The translations under genes and the position numbers were made by a program. Shown piece by piece: positions 53,479 to 63,459 of a DNA stretch of 64,000 nucleotides (positions are counted from its first letter, which is position 1; every line of letters starts with the position of its first letter). The notes below the pieces were generated by a model. That model had not been told where the DNA came from and ran no database searches. It saw only the letters and a list, made by a program, of their open reading frames with translations. The stretch covers positions 947,798-1,011,797 of the forward strand of contig CP072535.1 of the NCBI GenBank assembly GCA_021730165.1. Reading direction: 5' to 3'. Source of the DNA: Candidatus Vesicomyidisocius sp. Pext_18_S21. GTDB taxonomy: Bacteria; Pseudomonadota; Gammaproteobacteria; PS1; Pseudothioglobaceae.

Positions 53479-54042
53479 ATGACAAAAAAGAAATCAGAAA
53501 AAAAGAATCAAAAAAAACCTTCAATAGAGAAAAAAGATATTGAAACCACTACTAAAGTTGACTTGCAAACACATCAAAATGATGATTTACAAAAACAACT
53601 AGCCCAAGCACAACAATCTGCTAAGGATAATTGGGACAAACTTTTAAGGTCTCAAGCAGAAATGGAAAACCTTAAACGCCGTAATACTAAAGATGTCGAA
53701 AATGCACATAAATTTGCATTAGATAGTTTCGTCAAAGCATTACTTGAAGTAAAAGACTCACTAAGCATGGGTATTAAAACTGCACAAGAAGAAAAAGCAA
53801 CTGTTAAACATATTGTGGAAGGATTAGAAATGACTGATAAAGTTTTTCTATCAACTCTAAAAAAATTTGGCGTAGAAATGATTAATCCTGAAGGTGAAAC
53901 CTTTAATCCTGAATTGCACGAAGCTGTCACCATGATACCTATGACAGACAAAGATCCAAATTCTGTTTTAGAAGTAGTACAATTTGGATTTACTTTAAAT
54001 GAACGCTTAGTTCGCCCAGCAATGGTCGTTGTTGTTCAATAG
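53479..54042 (+). CDS. grpE: nucleotide exchange factor GrpE
   Basis: 187 residues from ATG 53479; a TTG four codons earlier (53467) is also possible, and neither has a clear ribosome site. Lysine-rich disordered start, a long coiled coil ([41 protein letters not shown]) and the C-terminal beta-wing with [20 protein letters not shown]. It drives ADP release from DnaK. dnaK and dnaJ are not adjacent; a 1 kb empty gap follows. Confidence 0.94.
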   Translation: MTKKKSEKKNQKKPSIEKKDIETTTKVDLQTHQNDDLQKQLAQAQQSAKDNWDKLLRSQAEMENLKRRNTKDVENAHKFALDSFVKALLEVKDSLSMGIKTAQEEKATVKHIVEGLEMTDKVFLSTLKKFGVEMINPEGETFNPELHEAVTMIPMTDKDPNSVLEVVQFGFTLNERLVRPAMVVVVQ

Positions 54043-55092
54043 ACAATAAACTTTTAACTCTTACAAAAGTTAGAGGATACTTAAATAGATACTAACTATT
54101 CACAATAATTTACAGCATATATCATATTTTAATTTTTAATAATGATTAAAATTTCATCAATAATTTTACTAAATACTACCAATTATTAGTATTCTTTCTT
54201 ATACCTATAACTAAAGAATCTTTATACAATAAAATTAGAACAATGAAGCTTTTATCAGGAAAAAAAATTTAATAAAATATAAATAATATAATAATAATAT
54301 GTATATATTGATTTTTTTGGATTAATATTACATCAACTATAAGATTAGACTAGATTGAACAGTTAACAACTGTATTTAAAATAATTTAATACCAAATATA
54401 TTGCATATGTTGCTGATAGACCACTCAAGATTCTATCACTCTAACAACAGAGTCGTATAATTACTGATAACACACTCCTAATTGCTAATTATATTATTGA
54501 AACAAGAAAACAAAACAATAAAAATATGTTGTTATTCATTTTATTTAAATAAATATTACTTAATAAGTAAATAGTAAAAAGCTTATTCAATAAAATTTCA
54601 ACGTAATTTCTATTAATATTGAAAGTAATAAAGAAGTTGTATAGAACAATATTTTAGAATAAACTAACAATTACAAAACTATGATATTCTTTAAAAAATG
54701 AAGATTTCTACATTATTTATAACTCGATTAAGCATAATTATAAAAATAAAAGTTACAATACTTACACTTATTTTTTTAATACCAAACGCAAAAAACAAAT
54801 CTATCGTCAATTAATTTAACGCTTTCTAATATGGTGCATTATGATATCTATCTATAAATAATCCATTACTAAAAATAAAGACAACTAAATCAAGCCTAAA
54901 ATGAACTGAAAGAACTCAAACTTAACTATTTACCTAACATTATTTTATTTAATAAAGATGACAAAATCACCCATTTTTATGAATATAAAACTTCCATTTT
55001 CAAGCAATATTGATATTCATAAATAATATTTACTTGTTATAATTAAGCGTATAACATATTAAATTTGTAATTGATTCTTCTGTAAAAGAAAC
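54043..55092. other. 1.05 kb non-coding gap
   Basis: No gene, RNA or repeat recognised; extremely A+T-rich. Free-living relatives often have dnaK after grpE, but I see no DnaK-like fragment here. The 15 nt ATAACATATTAAATT at 55051-55065 matches the core of the 21 bp repeat near 8705. A TATAAT at 55038-55043 may be the dsbD -10 box. Confidence 0.55.
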
Positions 55093-57324
55093 ATGAAACG
55101 TTTACTATTATCCTTAATTTTAATATTATCCACATTTTTATTAGCACAAGTAGAAAATGATTTATTGCCAGTAAACAAAGCATTTATCTTTAAAGCTGAA
55201 TTGGTTAATAACAAAATATTACTTAATTGGAAAATTAAGAAAAATTACTTTCTTTATAAAGAAAAAATTAAGATTTCTGCTGATTTTTCAGCACAGCTAG
55301 GTAATGCTAAATTTCCAAAAACAAAGATTAGAAATGATGAATTTTTTGGCAAAATTGGGATTTATCGTGATAATGTCATAGTGGTTATACCTATCCTTAA
55401 AAAGGGGGCTAAATCTATTTTATTAACCGTTAATTATCAAGGTTGTTCTGATTTAGGCGTCTGTTACCCTCCTATTACTAAATCAGTTGTACTTGACATT
55501 AGTTCAATAAATTCGACTTCCTTAGATAATAATTCACTTAATCTCTTATCACAAGTAACTAACAAAATACAATCACTTGTTAAAAACAACATACTAACTT
55601 CTGGTAAGCCTTTGTCTGTAGATAATGCATTTAAATTTTCAGTGGTAGCAATTAATGACAATACACTACTAGCTAAATGGGATATTAGTCAAGAGTATTA
55701 TTTATATCATAATAAATTTTTATTTGACATCAAAGGAGCAAAATTTGGCAATATTGTAGTCTCGAAAGGTAAAATTAAAAATGACAAGTTTATTGGTGAA
55801 ATTGAGGTCCACAAAGATGTGTTGGAAGTTGAAATTCCACTCACTGATATTAATACTAAGTCAATTACTCTTATCATTAAATATCAAGGATGTTGGGAAG
55901 GTGGTGTGTGTTTTTCTCCACAAGAAAAAACTATTAATATTATGTTACCTTCTCAAACAAACAATCCTAAAATTAATATTTTATCTGAAAAAAAATCAAT
56001 ATACACGCCTAATATTGTTCAAATTAAATTGAACAAAACTGATCAAATTACTGCACTATTTCAACAAGACAACATATTGTTAATATTGGCAAGTTTCTTT
56101 GGTTTTGGCTTATTATTATCATTAACTCCTTGCGTATTTCCAATGATTCCAATTCTATCAGGCATTATTATTGGTCAAAAAGCAAAAGTCAGTACTAAAA
56201 AAGCGTTAATTATGTCCATAGTATTTGTATTATCCATGAGCATCGCCTACTCAATCGTAGGTGTATTTGCAGGTTATTTTGGTGAAAATTTACAAGTATT
56301 ATTCCAAGCTCCTTGGGTTTTGTCTATTTTTAGTTTGATCTTTGTTACTTTAGCATTTTCTATGTTCGGCTATTATGAAATTCAACTACCTACCAGGTTA
56401 CAAGAAAAAATTACAAAAATTAACAATGACCAAGAAGGTGGGCACCTAATTAGTGTAGCTGTTATGGGTTTTTTATCAGCACTTATTATTGGGCCTTGTG
56501 TTACACCACCTTTAGCAGGTATATTAATTTATATTGGACAAACTGGCGATGCATTATTAGGTGGGATATCACTGTTTATAATGAGTTTAGGCATGGGTTC
56601 ACTACTTATTGTAGTTGGTGCAGGCATAAGCAAGTTACCTAAAGCAGATGGTTGGATGGAAAATGTTAAGTATGTCTTTGGTATTTTAATGTTAGCTATA
56701 GCAATTTATCTACTCGATAGAATTATTTCACCCCTTACTTCACTTATCTTATGGGCAATGCTTATTACCATATCACCAATTGCAATGGGTACATTAAACA
56801 CACAAATAAATACCTCAAAACCTTGGCAACGTATTTTTAAAGCTTTAGGATTGATTATACTAGGCTATGGCATTTTACTTTGGATATTAGTAGCACGTGG
56901 AGGTGGTGATATGTTACAACCACTATCTAGCTGGAAATCATCAAATGTGGGAACTGAATCAAACCATTTAAAATTTAAACAAATTAAATCTATAAGCAAC
57001 TTAGAAGAAGTTTTAGCACAAGCTAAAAACAATAACCAAATTGTTATGTTAGATTTTTATGCTAATTGGTGTATCTCTTGTAAAGAACTTGAACTATTTA
57101 TATTTTCCAATGCCTATATAGTCAATGAGATGTCTGATATTATTGCACTCCAAGTTGATGTGACTGAAAACAATATCAATGATAAAGCCTTAATGAAACG
57201 ATTCAATATTGTTGGACCCCCTGCTATTTTATTTTTCAAAAATGGTATTGAAAATCGCTCACAAAGAATTATTGGAGATATCAATGCACAAAACTTTCTT
57301 AGTCATCTTAACAAAATTAAATAA
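55093..57324 (+). CDS. dsbD: thiol:disulfide interchange protein DsbD with two alpha domains
   Basis: 743 residues, about 180 more than E. coli DsbD (565). Signal peptide 1-19. Two tandem alpha-type domains follow: first with C118/C124 (YQGCSDLGVCYPP), second with C267/C273 (YQGCWEGGVCFSP). The membrane beta domain has eight helices and redox pair C347 (LTPCVFPM) and C469 (GPCVTPPLAG). The C-terminal thioredoxin domain has C660-x-x-C663 (FYANWCISCKEL). It carries electrons from thioredoxin to periplasmic thiols, including c-type cytochrome maturation. The extra alpha domain is the unusual point. Confidence 0.94.
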   Translation: MKRLLLSLILILSTFLLAQVENDLLPVNKAFIFKAELVNNKILLNWKIKKNYFLYKEKIKISADFSAQLGNAKFPKTKIRNDEFFGKIGIYRDNVIVVIPILKKGAKSILLTVNYQGCSDLGVCYPPITKSVVLDISSINSTSLDNNSLNLLSQVTNKIQSLVKNNILTSGKPLSVDNAFKFSVVAINDNTLLAKWDISQEYYLYHNKFLFDIKGAKFGNIVVSKGKIKNDKFIGEIEVHKDVLEVEIPLTDINTKSITLIIKYQGCWEGGVCFSPQEKTINIMLPSQTNNPKINILSEKKSIYTPNIVQIKLNKTDQITALFQQDNILLILASFFGFGLLLSLTPCVFPMIPILSGIIIGQKAKVSTKKALIMSIVFVLSMSIAYSIVGVFAGYFGENLQVLFQAPWVLSIFSLIFVTLAFSMFGYYEIQLPTRLQEKITKINNDQEGGHLISVAVMGFLSALIIGPCVTPPLAGILIYIGQTGDALLGGISLFIMSLGMGSLLIVVGAGISKLPKADGWMENVKYVFGILMLAIAIYLLDRIISPLTSLILWAMLITISPIAMGTLNTQINTSKPWQRIFKALGLIILGYGILLWILVARGGGDMLQPLSSWKSSNVGTESNHLKFKQIKSISNLEEVLAQAKNNNQIVMLDFYANWCISCKELELFIFSNAYIVNEMSDIIALQVDVTENNINDKALMKRFNIVGPPAILFFKNGIENRSQRIIGDINAQNFLSHLNKIK

Positions 57325-57411
57325 AACAAGCGAAAACGCTGTCAGAACTTACAATATTACATAATATTAATGGTAAAATTATCTTTATTTTTATCTTGCT
57401 TATTTGAATAA

Positions 57412-57861
57412 ATGGATGTTCTTTTATTAAACGGGCCTAACCTTAATCTACTTGGTTCTCGTGAACCTGACTATTACGGCACACAAACATTAGATGACAT
57501 TACCAGTAATCTTACAAAAATAGCAAATAATGTTGGTCTGACGTTTGAACACCATCAAGATAATTCAGAATCAAAGTTGATTAAATATATTCACAATGCT
57601 ACCGATAACGGAGTTCAATATATAATTTTCAATCCTGCAGCTTTTACACACACATCAATCGCTTTACGTGATGCTATACTTGCTGTAGGTATTGAATTTA
57701 GTGAAGTTCACTTGTCTAATATATATAAGCGTGAAATTTTTCGCAAACAATCTTATTTTTCAGATATTGCAAAAGGAATCATTTCAGGCTTTGGTCCTCA
57801 GGGCTATGAATTCGCGTTACAAGCTGCAATTCAACATATTCAACAATTAAAGAGGTTGTAA
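57412..57861 (+). CDS. aroQ: 3-dehydroquinate dehydratase, type II
   Basis: 149 residues. Shikimate pathway step three. [20 protein letters not shown] contains the catalytic arginine and tyrosine; [16 protein letters not shown] and [14 protein letters not shown] follow. accB begins immediately after the stop, with its ribosome site AGAGG inside aroQ. The aroQ-accB-accC order is common in gammaproteobacteria. Confidence 0.97.
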   Translation: MDVLLLNGPNLNLLGSREPDYYGTQTLDDITSNLTKIANNVGLTFEHHQDNSESKLIKYIHNATDNGVQYIIFNPAAFTHTSIALRDAILAVGIEFSEVHLSNIYKREIFRKQSYFSDIAKGIISGFGPQGYEFALQAAIQHIQQLKRL

Positions 57862-58311
57862 ATGGACATTCGTAAAGTAAAAAAATTAATGGAATTACTG
57901 GAGCAATCTAGTATGAGTGAAATTGAAATTGTTGAAGGTGAAGAATCTCTACGTATCTCACGCTATAAAAATACTACAATAGCACCGCCAGTAGCAATTA
58001 CAACTCCCGTAGTGGCTCCAATAGAAACCTCTACGGGAGTAATAACTCCATCTGAAAATAATATTTCTACAGTAGATGACCATCCAATTACCTCACCTAT
58101 GGTTGGTACTTTCTATAGCGCAGCATCACCTAATTCTGATGCTTTCGTTAAAGTTGGTCAACATGTCAACCAAGGCGATACAATCTGTATTGTTGAAGCA
58201 ATGAAAATTATGAACCAAATCGAAGCAGACCAATCTGGAACAGTAACCGAAATATTATGCAAAAATGGTGATGCAGTTGAGTTCAGTCAAACACTAGTAA
58301 TCATTCAATGA
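57862..58311 (+). CDS. accB: biotin carboxyl carrier protein of acetyl-CoA carboxylase
   Basis: 149 residues. N-terminal helix, a Pro/Thr/Ala-rich linker (about 38-72) and the biotinyl domain with K115 in [11 protein letters not shown] as the biotin site. Normal length (156 in E. coli). The stop overlaps the accC start by 4 nt (ATGA). Confidence 0.97.
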   Translation: MDIRKVKKLMELLEQSSMSEIEIVEGEESLRISRYKNTTIAPPVAITTPVVAPIETSTGVITPSENNISTVDDHPITSPMVGTFYSAASPNSDAFVKVGQHVNQGDTICIVEAMKIMNQIEADQSGTVTEILCKNGDAVEFSQTLVIIQ

Positions 58312-59672
58312 CATCAATGAATAAAATTAGTAAGGTTCTCATCGCTAATCGTGGTGAGATTGCGCTTAGAATTTTAAGGACTTGTAAAGAACTAGGCATT
58401 AAAACTGTTGCTGTCTATTCGACAGCAGATAAAGATCTTAAGCATGTTCGCTTATCTGACGAAGCTGTATGCATTGGTCCACATCCATCAAAAGACAGCT
58501 ATTTAAACATCCCAGCACTGATTGCTGCAGCAGAAGTTACTCATGCTGATGCAATTCATCCTGGTTATGGATTTTTATCTGAAAACGCAGATTTTGCACA
58601 ACGCGTTGAAGAAAGTGGGTTTATTTTTATCGGGCCGCGTGCTGATAATATCCGCACAATGGGAGATAAAGTTGCTGCCATTAATGTCATGCAAAGATCT
58701 GGAATACCTTGTATTCCTGGATCAAATGGAAGTTTGACTGAAGATGCCGCTCAAAACACCAAACTTGCACGTGATATTGGTTTTCCAATTATAATCAAAG
58801 CCTCTAACGGAGGTGGAGGACGTGGTATGCGTGTGGTTAAAAAAGAAGATGACCTAATTGAGTCAATTGAAGTGACAAAAACAGAAGCGCTTAACTTTTT
58901 TGGTAACTGCAAAGTATACATAGAGAAGTTTTTAACTAAACCTAGACATATTGAAATTCAAATATTAGCTGACGAATACGGTAACGCGATACACTTAGGT
59001 GAACGTGACTGCTCAATGCAAAGACGCCACCAAAAAGTCGTAGAAGAAGCACCAGCACCTGGAATCACACCAAGATTACGCGATAAAATCAGTAATGCTT
59101 GTACAGATGCTTGTAAAGCCATTAGTTATCGTGGTGCTGGAACATTTGAATTTTTATTTGAAAATAATGAATTCTATTTTATTGAAATGAATACCCGAAT
59201 CCAGGTAGAACATCCTGTTACCGAAATGATTACTGGTATTGACATTGTACGTGAACAAATACGCATTGCTGACGGTCAAATACTATCATTCACACAAAAT
59301 GAAGTACACCTTAAAGGTCATGCGATTGAATGTCGTATTAACGCCGAAGATCCAAATAATTTCATGCCCTCACCAGGAAAAATCACTCAATACCATATAG
59401 CTGGGGGGGTGGGTGTGCGTGTTGACTCTCATTTATATAACGGGTATGTCGTACCGCCCTATTACGACTCTATGATTGCTAAACTGATTACTTTTTCTGA
59501 TACTAGACTAGGCGCTATTATTAAAATGCGAAATGCACTTGATGAAATGGTAATTGATGGTATTAAAACCAATATTGCCTTACAAAAAAGAATCATAGAT
59601 GATAAAACTTTTCAAAAAGGTGGTATAAATATCCACTATCTTGAAAAAATGTTAGGAAACTCTTTAATATGA
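58308..59672 (+). CDS. accC: biotin carboxylase of acetyl-CoA carboxylase
   Basis: 454 residues from the overlapping ATG; a second ATG three codons later (58317) is equally possible. ATP-grasp enzyme that carboxylates biotin on Acc[21 protein letters not shown], the glycine loop [14 protein letters not shown], and the catalytic [16 protein letters not shown]. It overlaps argC by 4 nt at its end. Confidence 0.97.
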   Translation: MTSMNKISKVLIANRGEIALRILRTCKELGIKTVAVYSTADKDLKHVRLSDEAVCIGPHPSKDSYLNIPALIAAAEVTHADAIHPGYGFLSENADFAQRVEESGFIFIGPRADNIRTMGDKVAAINVMQRSGIPCIPGSNGSLTEDAAQNTKLARDIGFPIIIKASNGGGGRGMRVVKKEDDLIESIEVTKTEALNFFGNCKVYIEKFLTKPRHIEIQILADEYGNAIHLGERDCSMQRRHQKVVEEAPAPGITPRLRDKISNACTDACKAISYRGAGTFEFLFENNEFYFIEMNTRIQVEHPVTEMITGIDIVREQIRIADGQILSFTQNEVHLKGHAIECRINAEDPNNFMPSPGKITQYHIAGGVGVRVDSHLYNGYVVPPYYDSMIAKLITFSDTRLGAIIKMRNALDEMVIDGIKTNIALQKRIIDDKTFQKGGINIHYLEKMLGNSLI

Positions 59673-60691
59673 TCAAAGTAGGTATTATTGGTTCTACTGG
59701 ATACACAGGACTAGAGCTTATACGTCTTCTACATAACCACCCAAATGCAAAAATTATAGCTCTATGTTCAAGAATAAATGCTAAGAAATCAGTTATTAAA
59801 GAATTTCCTAGTCTAATAGGATATATTGATCTTGACTTTATTACCCCAAATGAAAAAAAATTATTTGAATGTGACATTATTTTCTTTGCTACCCCACATG
59901 GCGTAGCCATGAATAGCGTTAGTAAATTCTTAAACAAAGATATCAAAATAATTGACTTAGGTGCTGATTTTCGCATTAAAGATAGCACTGAATGGAGTAA
60001 ATGGTATGGTATGCCACATACACAATGTGATTTATTAAAAAATGCTGTTTATGGCTTACCTGAAGTTTATAACTCACAAATCAAAAACGCCACCTTAATT
60101 GCCAATCCTGGCTGCTATCCAACCGCAATCATTCTAGCACTCAAACCTTTGCTTGAAACAAATATAATTAACACAAAAAGCATTATTGCTGATTGCAAAT
60201 CAGGCGTTAGCGGTGCAGGAAGAAGTACTAATATTGCCACACTTTTTTGTGAAATAAACGAATCTTTAAAACCTTATAATGTTAATCAACATCGTCATAA
60301 GCCTGAAGCGCAACAAGTGTTAACCGACATCGCAGGCAAAGAAGTAAATTTTTTCTTTACCCCTCATTTAGTACCCATGACTAGAGGTATGCTTGCTAGC
60401 ATTTACGTTGATTTAACAAAGGATATCAACGTGCAAAAATTATTTGAAAAACACTACCAAAACAACAGGTTTATTCATATATTACCAACTAATATTTATC
60501 CACAAACAAAATCAGTTAAAGGCACAAATAATTGCCATATTAGTATTCAAAAATCGAATAATAAACTTATCATTATGTCAGTTATTGATAATATAATTAA
60601 GGGCGCCTCAGGACAAGCTATACAAAACATGAATCTTATGTTTGGACTTGATGAAGGATTAGGATTGGAACAGATTGGCTTACTACCATAA
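59669..60691 (+). CDS. argC: N-acetyl-gamma-glutamyl-phosphate reductase
   Basis: 340 residues. Third step of arginine synthesis. NADP-binding [17 protein letters not shown], catalytic C149 in ANPGCYPTA, and [11 protein letters not shown]. Overlaps accC by 4 nt and precedes erpA by 9 bp. Complete. Confidence 0.96.
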   Translation: MIKVGIIGSTGYTGLELIRLLHNHPNAKIIALCSRINAKKSVIKEFPSLIGYIDLDFITPNEKKLFECDIIFFATPHGVAMNSVSKFLNKDIKIIDLGADFRIKDSTEWSKWYGMPHTQCDLLKNAVYGLPEVYNSQIKNATLIANPGCYPTAIILALKPLLETNIINTKSIIADCKSGVSGAGRSTNIATLFCEINESLKPYNVNQHRHKPEAQQVLTDIAGKEVNFFFTPHLVPMTRGMLASIYVDLTKDINVQKLFEKHYQNNRFIHILPTNIYPQTKSVKGTNNCHISIQKSNNKLIIMSVIDNIIKGASGQAIQNMNLMFGLDEGLGLEQIGLLP

Positions 60692-60700
60692 GGAAATAAC

Positions 60701-61054
60701 ATGGAAATAACACAAGTTTTAGAAAAAGCAGATATCATTTTTAGTGATAATGCAGCTAAAAAAGTATCAACACTAATTGAAGAAGAACAAAATAATAACC
60801 TGTATTTACGTGTTTATATAACAGGTGGTGGCTGTTCTGGATTCTCCTATGGTTTTACTTTTGATGAAAAACGTAAAGAAGGTGACTCAGGTGTTACAAA
60901 TAATGGCGTACAATTAGTAGTTGATCCCATGAGCTACCAATACTTAATTGGCGCAACCGTTGATTACTTGGAAGACTTACAAGGCGCGCGTTTTATTATT
61001 CATAATCCAAATGCTAAAACTACTTGTGGTTGTGGCTCATCTTTCTCTGTATAA
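60701..61054 (+). CDS. erpA: iron-sulfur cluster insertion protein ErpA
   Basis: 117 residues. A-type carrier with the three cluster cysteines C45 ([11 protein letters not shown]), C109 and C111 ([10 protein letters not shown]). It delivers 4Fe-4S clusters, for example to IspH, encoded elsewhere in the window (family knowledge). An AAGGAA ribosome site precedes the ATG. It lies between argC and gltA in one run. Confidence 0.93.
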   Translation: MEITQVLEKADIIFSDNAAKKVSTLIEEEQNNNLYLRVYITGGGCSGFSYGFTFDEKRKEGDSGVTNNGVQLVVDPMSYQYLIGATVDYLEDLQGARFIIHNPNAKTTCGCGSSFSV

Positions 61055-61057
61055 ATT

Positions 61058-62194
61058 ATGATTAAATATATCCCCGGCTTAGCAGGCGTTCCTGCAACAG
61101 AATCCTCCATCTCTTCCATTGATGGAAAAAATGGTATTTTGACTTATCGTGGTTACTCAATTGAGGAGTTGGTCAAACACGCCTCTTTTGAAGAAGTTTC
61201 TATGCTACTCCGAGATGGAGAGTTACCAGATAAAAACAGATTAAATAACTTTAAAGATGTTTTACATAAACGCTATGAAGTAAAACGTAATATCCACTCT
61301 ATGATGTGGTCTTTACCAGCCACTGGGCACCCTATGAATGTTTTACAAACTGCCATTGCCGCTATGGCAACATTCTATCCTGATGCGGATGCACAAAATC
61401 CAGATTCTATTTGCACGCAAAGTGCACTAACTAAAATTATTTCTAACATGAGTACTCTAGTGGCAATGTGGACGCGTATTAGTGCTGGTTATAATCCTAT
61501 TCCACCTAGTAAAGAGATGTCATATGCCAAGAACTTTTTATATATGTCATCTGGAGAAGAACCTGATAATAATATTGTCAAACTTTTTGATGCTTGCTTA
61601 ATTTTACATGCAGAACACACGATTAACGCCTCAACTTTTTCAGCCATGGTAACTGCTTCTACACTTGCCAATCCATTTGCATCAATTTCAGCTGCAGTTG
61701 GCACTTTAGCAGGTTCTTTACATGGCGGTGCAAATGAAGATGTGCTTAAAATGTTAGATGAGATTGGCAATGCCAAAAATGCACGTACTTATATTGAGAA
61801 TCGTCTAAAAAATAAACAAATCATCTGGGGTATGGGACATAGAGAATATAGTGTTAAAGACCCTCGCGCAAATATTTTACAAAACATGATTGAATCCTAT
61901 ATCAAAAAATCTAATATGCATTTTTCTAAACGCTTTGAAACTGCACTAGAGGTAGAAAGAGTTTGTGAAGAATTACTATCAAATAAAGGTATTTATCCAA
62001 ATGTAGATTTTTACTCAGGAATTGTATATGCCGAAATTTTTAAAATTCCACAAACACACTTCACCCCTATTTTTGCTATGGCTCGCTCAAGTGGATGGAC
62101 AGCTCATTGGCACGAACAAGTTAGACACAACCGTATTTTTAGGCCTACACAAATCTATACAGGGGCTAAGTTTAGAAGTTATCCTAAAAAATAA
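61058..62194 (+). CDS. gltA: citrate synthase
   Basis: 378 residues, the shorter type shared with methylcitrate synthases. Catalytic residues are H222 (GSLHGGANE), H261 (GMGHREYSVKDPRA) and D317 (NVDFYSGI). It condenses oxaloacetate and acetyl-CoA. In this lineage the TCA cycle is thought to run as an incomplete biosynthetic pathway feeding 2-oxoglutarate to GltB (knowledge of clam symbionts, not shown here). A 2-methylcitrate role is possible but less likely. Confidence 0.92.
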   Translation: MIKYIPGLAGVPATESSISSIDGKNGILTYRGYSIEELVKHASFEEVSMLLRDGELPDKNRLNNFKDVLHKRYEVKRNIHSMMWSLPATGHPMNVLQTAIAAMATFYPDADAQNPDSICTQSALTKIISNMSTLVAMWTRISAGYNPIPPSKEMSYAKNFLYMSSGEEPDNNIVKLFDACLILHAEHTINASTFSAMVTASTLANPFASISAAVGTLAGSLHGGANEDVLKMLDEIGNAKNARTYIENRLKNKQIIWGMGHREYSVKDPRANILQNMIESYIKKSNMHFSKRFETALEVERVCEELLSNKGIYPNVDFYSGIVYAEIFKIPQTHFTPIFAMARSSGWTAHWHEQVRHNRIFRPTQIYTGAKFRSYPKK

Positions 62195-62196
62195 TC

Positions 62197-62937
62197 ATGG
62201 GAAATACTACACATTTTGGATTTAGGCAAGTGGCTATAAATGACAAACAAAGTTTAGTGAAAGGTGTCTTTAACTCTGTTGCAAGTAAATATGATTTAAT
62301 GAATGATATATTATCTTTTGGTACACATCGACTTTGGAAACATTATGCAATCGCTTCAGGTAATATCAAAATGGGCGACAAGGTACTTGATATTGCTGGT
62401 GGTACAGGTGATTTAACCATGGAATTTACACGAAAAGTTGGCGATAATGGACAAGTTATACTCAGCGATATTAACACTGCCATGCTGCACGAGGGTCGAA
62501 AAAAATTAACTAATAAAGGTATTTTTAATGTGAAGTTTATACAACTCAATGCGCAATACCTACCTTTTAAAAACAACACGTTTGATTGTGTCAGCATTGC
62601 CTTTGGCCTTAGAAACGTAACTAATCAAAACCAGGCGCTTGAAGAAATGTATCGTATTTTAAAACCTAGTGGTTGTTTGTTAATTTTAGAATTTTCTACA
62701 ACCAAATCTGTATTAATAAAAAAAATATACGACTTTTATTCATTCAAAATCATACCAAAACTCGGTGAGATTATTGCTAATGATAAAGCCTCATACAAAT
62801 ATTTAGCTGAATCAATCCGCAAACATCCAAACCAAAAAACTCTTAAAAACATGGTACTAAATGCTGGATTTGACTTTTGCGAATATCACAATCTATCAAG
62901 TGGTATTGTTGCCTTACATAAAGGCATCAAAGTATAA
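62197..62937 (+). CDS. ubiE: ubiquinone/menaquinone C-methyltransferase UbiE
   Basis: 246 residues. SAM-dependent enzyme with VFNSVASKYDLMNDILSFG, motif I VLDIAGGTGDLT and the UbiE signature VSIAFGLRNVTNQ; the C-terminal YKYLAESIRKHPNQ is conserved. It starts 2 bp after gltA. First of the ubiE-ubiJ-ubiB group that supplies the quinone used by SQR. Confidence 0.96.
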   Translation: MGNTTHFGFRQVAINDKQSLVKGVFNSVASKYDLMNDILSFGTHRLWKHYAIASGNIKMGDKVLDIAGGTGDLTMEFTRKVGDNGQVILSDINTAMLHEGRKKLTNKGIFNVKFIQLNAQYLPFKNNTFDCVSIAFGLRNVTNQNQALEEMYRILKPSGCLLILEFSTTKSVLIKKIYDFYSFKIIPKLGEIIANDKASYKYLAESIRKHPNQKTLKNMVLNAGFDFCEYHNLSSGIVALHKGIKV

Positions 62938-62973
62938 AAAACAATGAAACTTTTTTGACATAAGAAAACTACC

Positions 62974-63459
62974 ATAATTAAAAGAACATTAAATCGCTTA
63001 ATTACTAATAATAAAATTGACACTCATATACTCAACAAAAAAATAATTAGTTTTTCTTTACAAAATTTACCGTTGAACTTACATTTTATACACACTAACA
63101 AACACACAAACGTCAATATTAAACTAAAATCTATAGTGTTTATATCATTACTTCAATGTGAAAGTTTAACCCAATTAATCAAACAAGATAAAATTAACAT
63201 TCATGGTGATGTTAAAATCACTAAACTATTGATTAATCTATTAAAAGAGGTTGATATTGACTTTAAAGAAATGATGTCAAAACAACACACAAGCGACATA
63301 ATTTATCATCAACTAGCAAAACTAATAATAAAAATCCAAAAAGTCAATATACAACAAATAAATTCGCTTGAAATAATTAAGAATAGACTATCTACTATGT
63401 CGATCAATAAAATCAAAATAAAACGACACAAGCGTAGAAACAGTTTCCTCTATGTATAG
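62974..63459 (+). CDS. ubiJ: UbiJ-like ubiquinone biosynthesis accessory factor, start unclear
   Basis: About 160 residues, shorter than E. coli UbiJ (201). The reading KRTLNRLI...LIKQDKINIHGDVKITKLL...SDIIYHQLAKL matches the SCP2-type N-terminal and GD-motif region of UbiJ, and position between ubiE and ubiB agrees. The frame is open from 62959, but the only in-frame ATG (62944) is cut off by TGA at 62956-62958. Initiation may be at ATA/ATT near 62974 or TTG at 63073, or the gene may be decaying. It overlaps ubiB by 8 nt. Confidence 0.7.
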   Translation: MIKRTLNRLITNNKIDTHILNKKIISFSLQNLPLNLHFIHTNKHTNVNIKLKSIVFISLLQCESLTQLIKQDKINIHGDVKITKLLINLLKEVDIDFKEMMSKQHTSDIIYHQLAKLIIKIQKVNIQQINSLEIIKNRLSTMSINKIKIKRHKRRNSFLYV

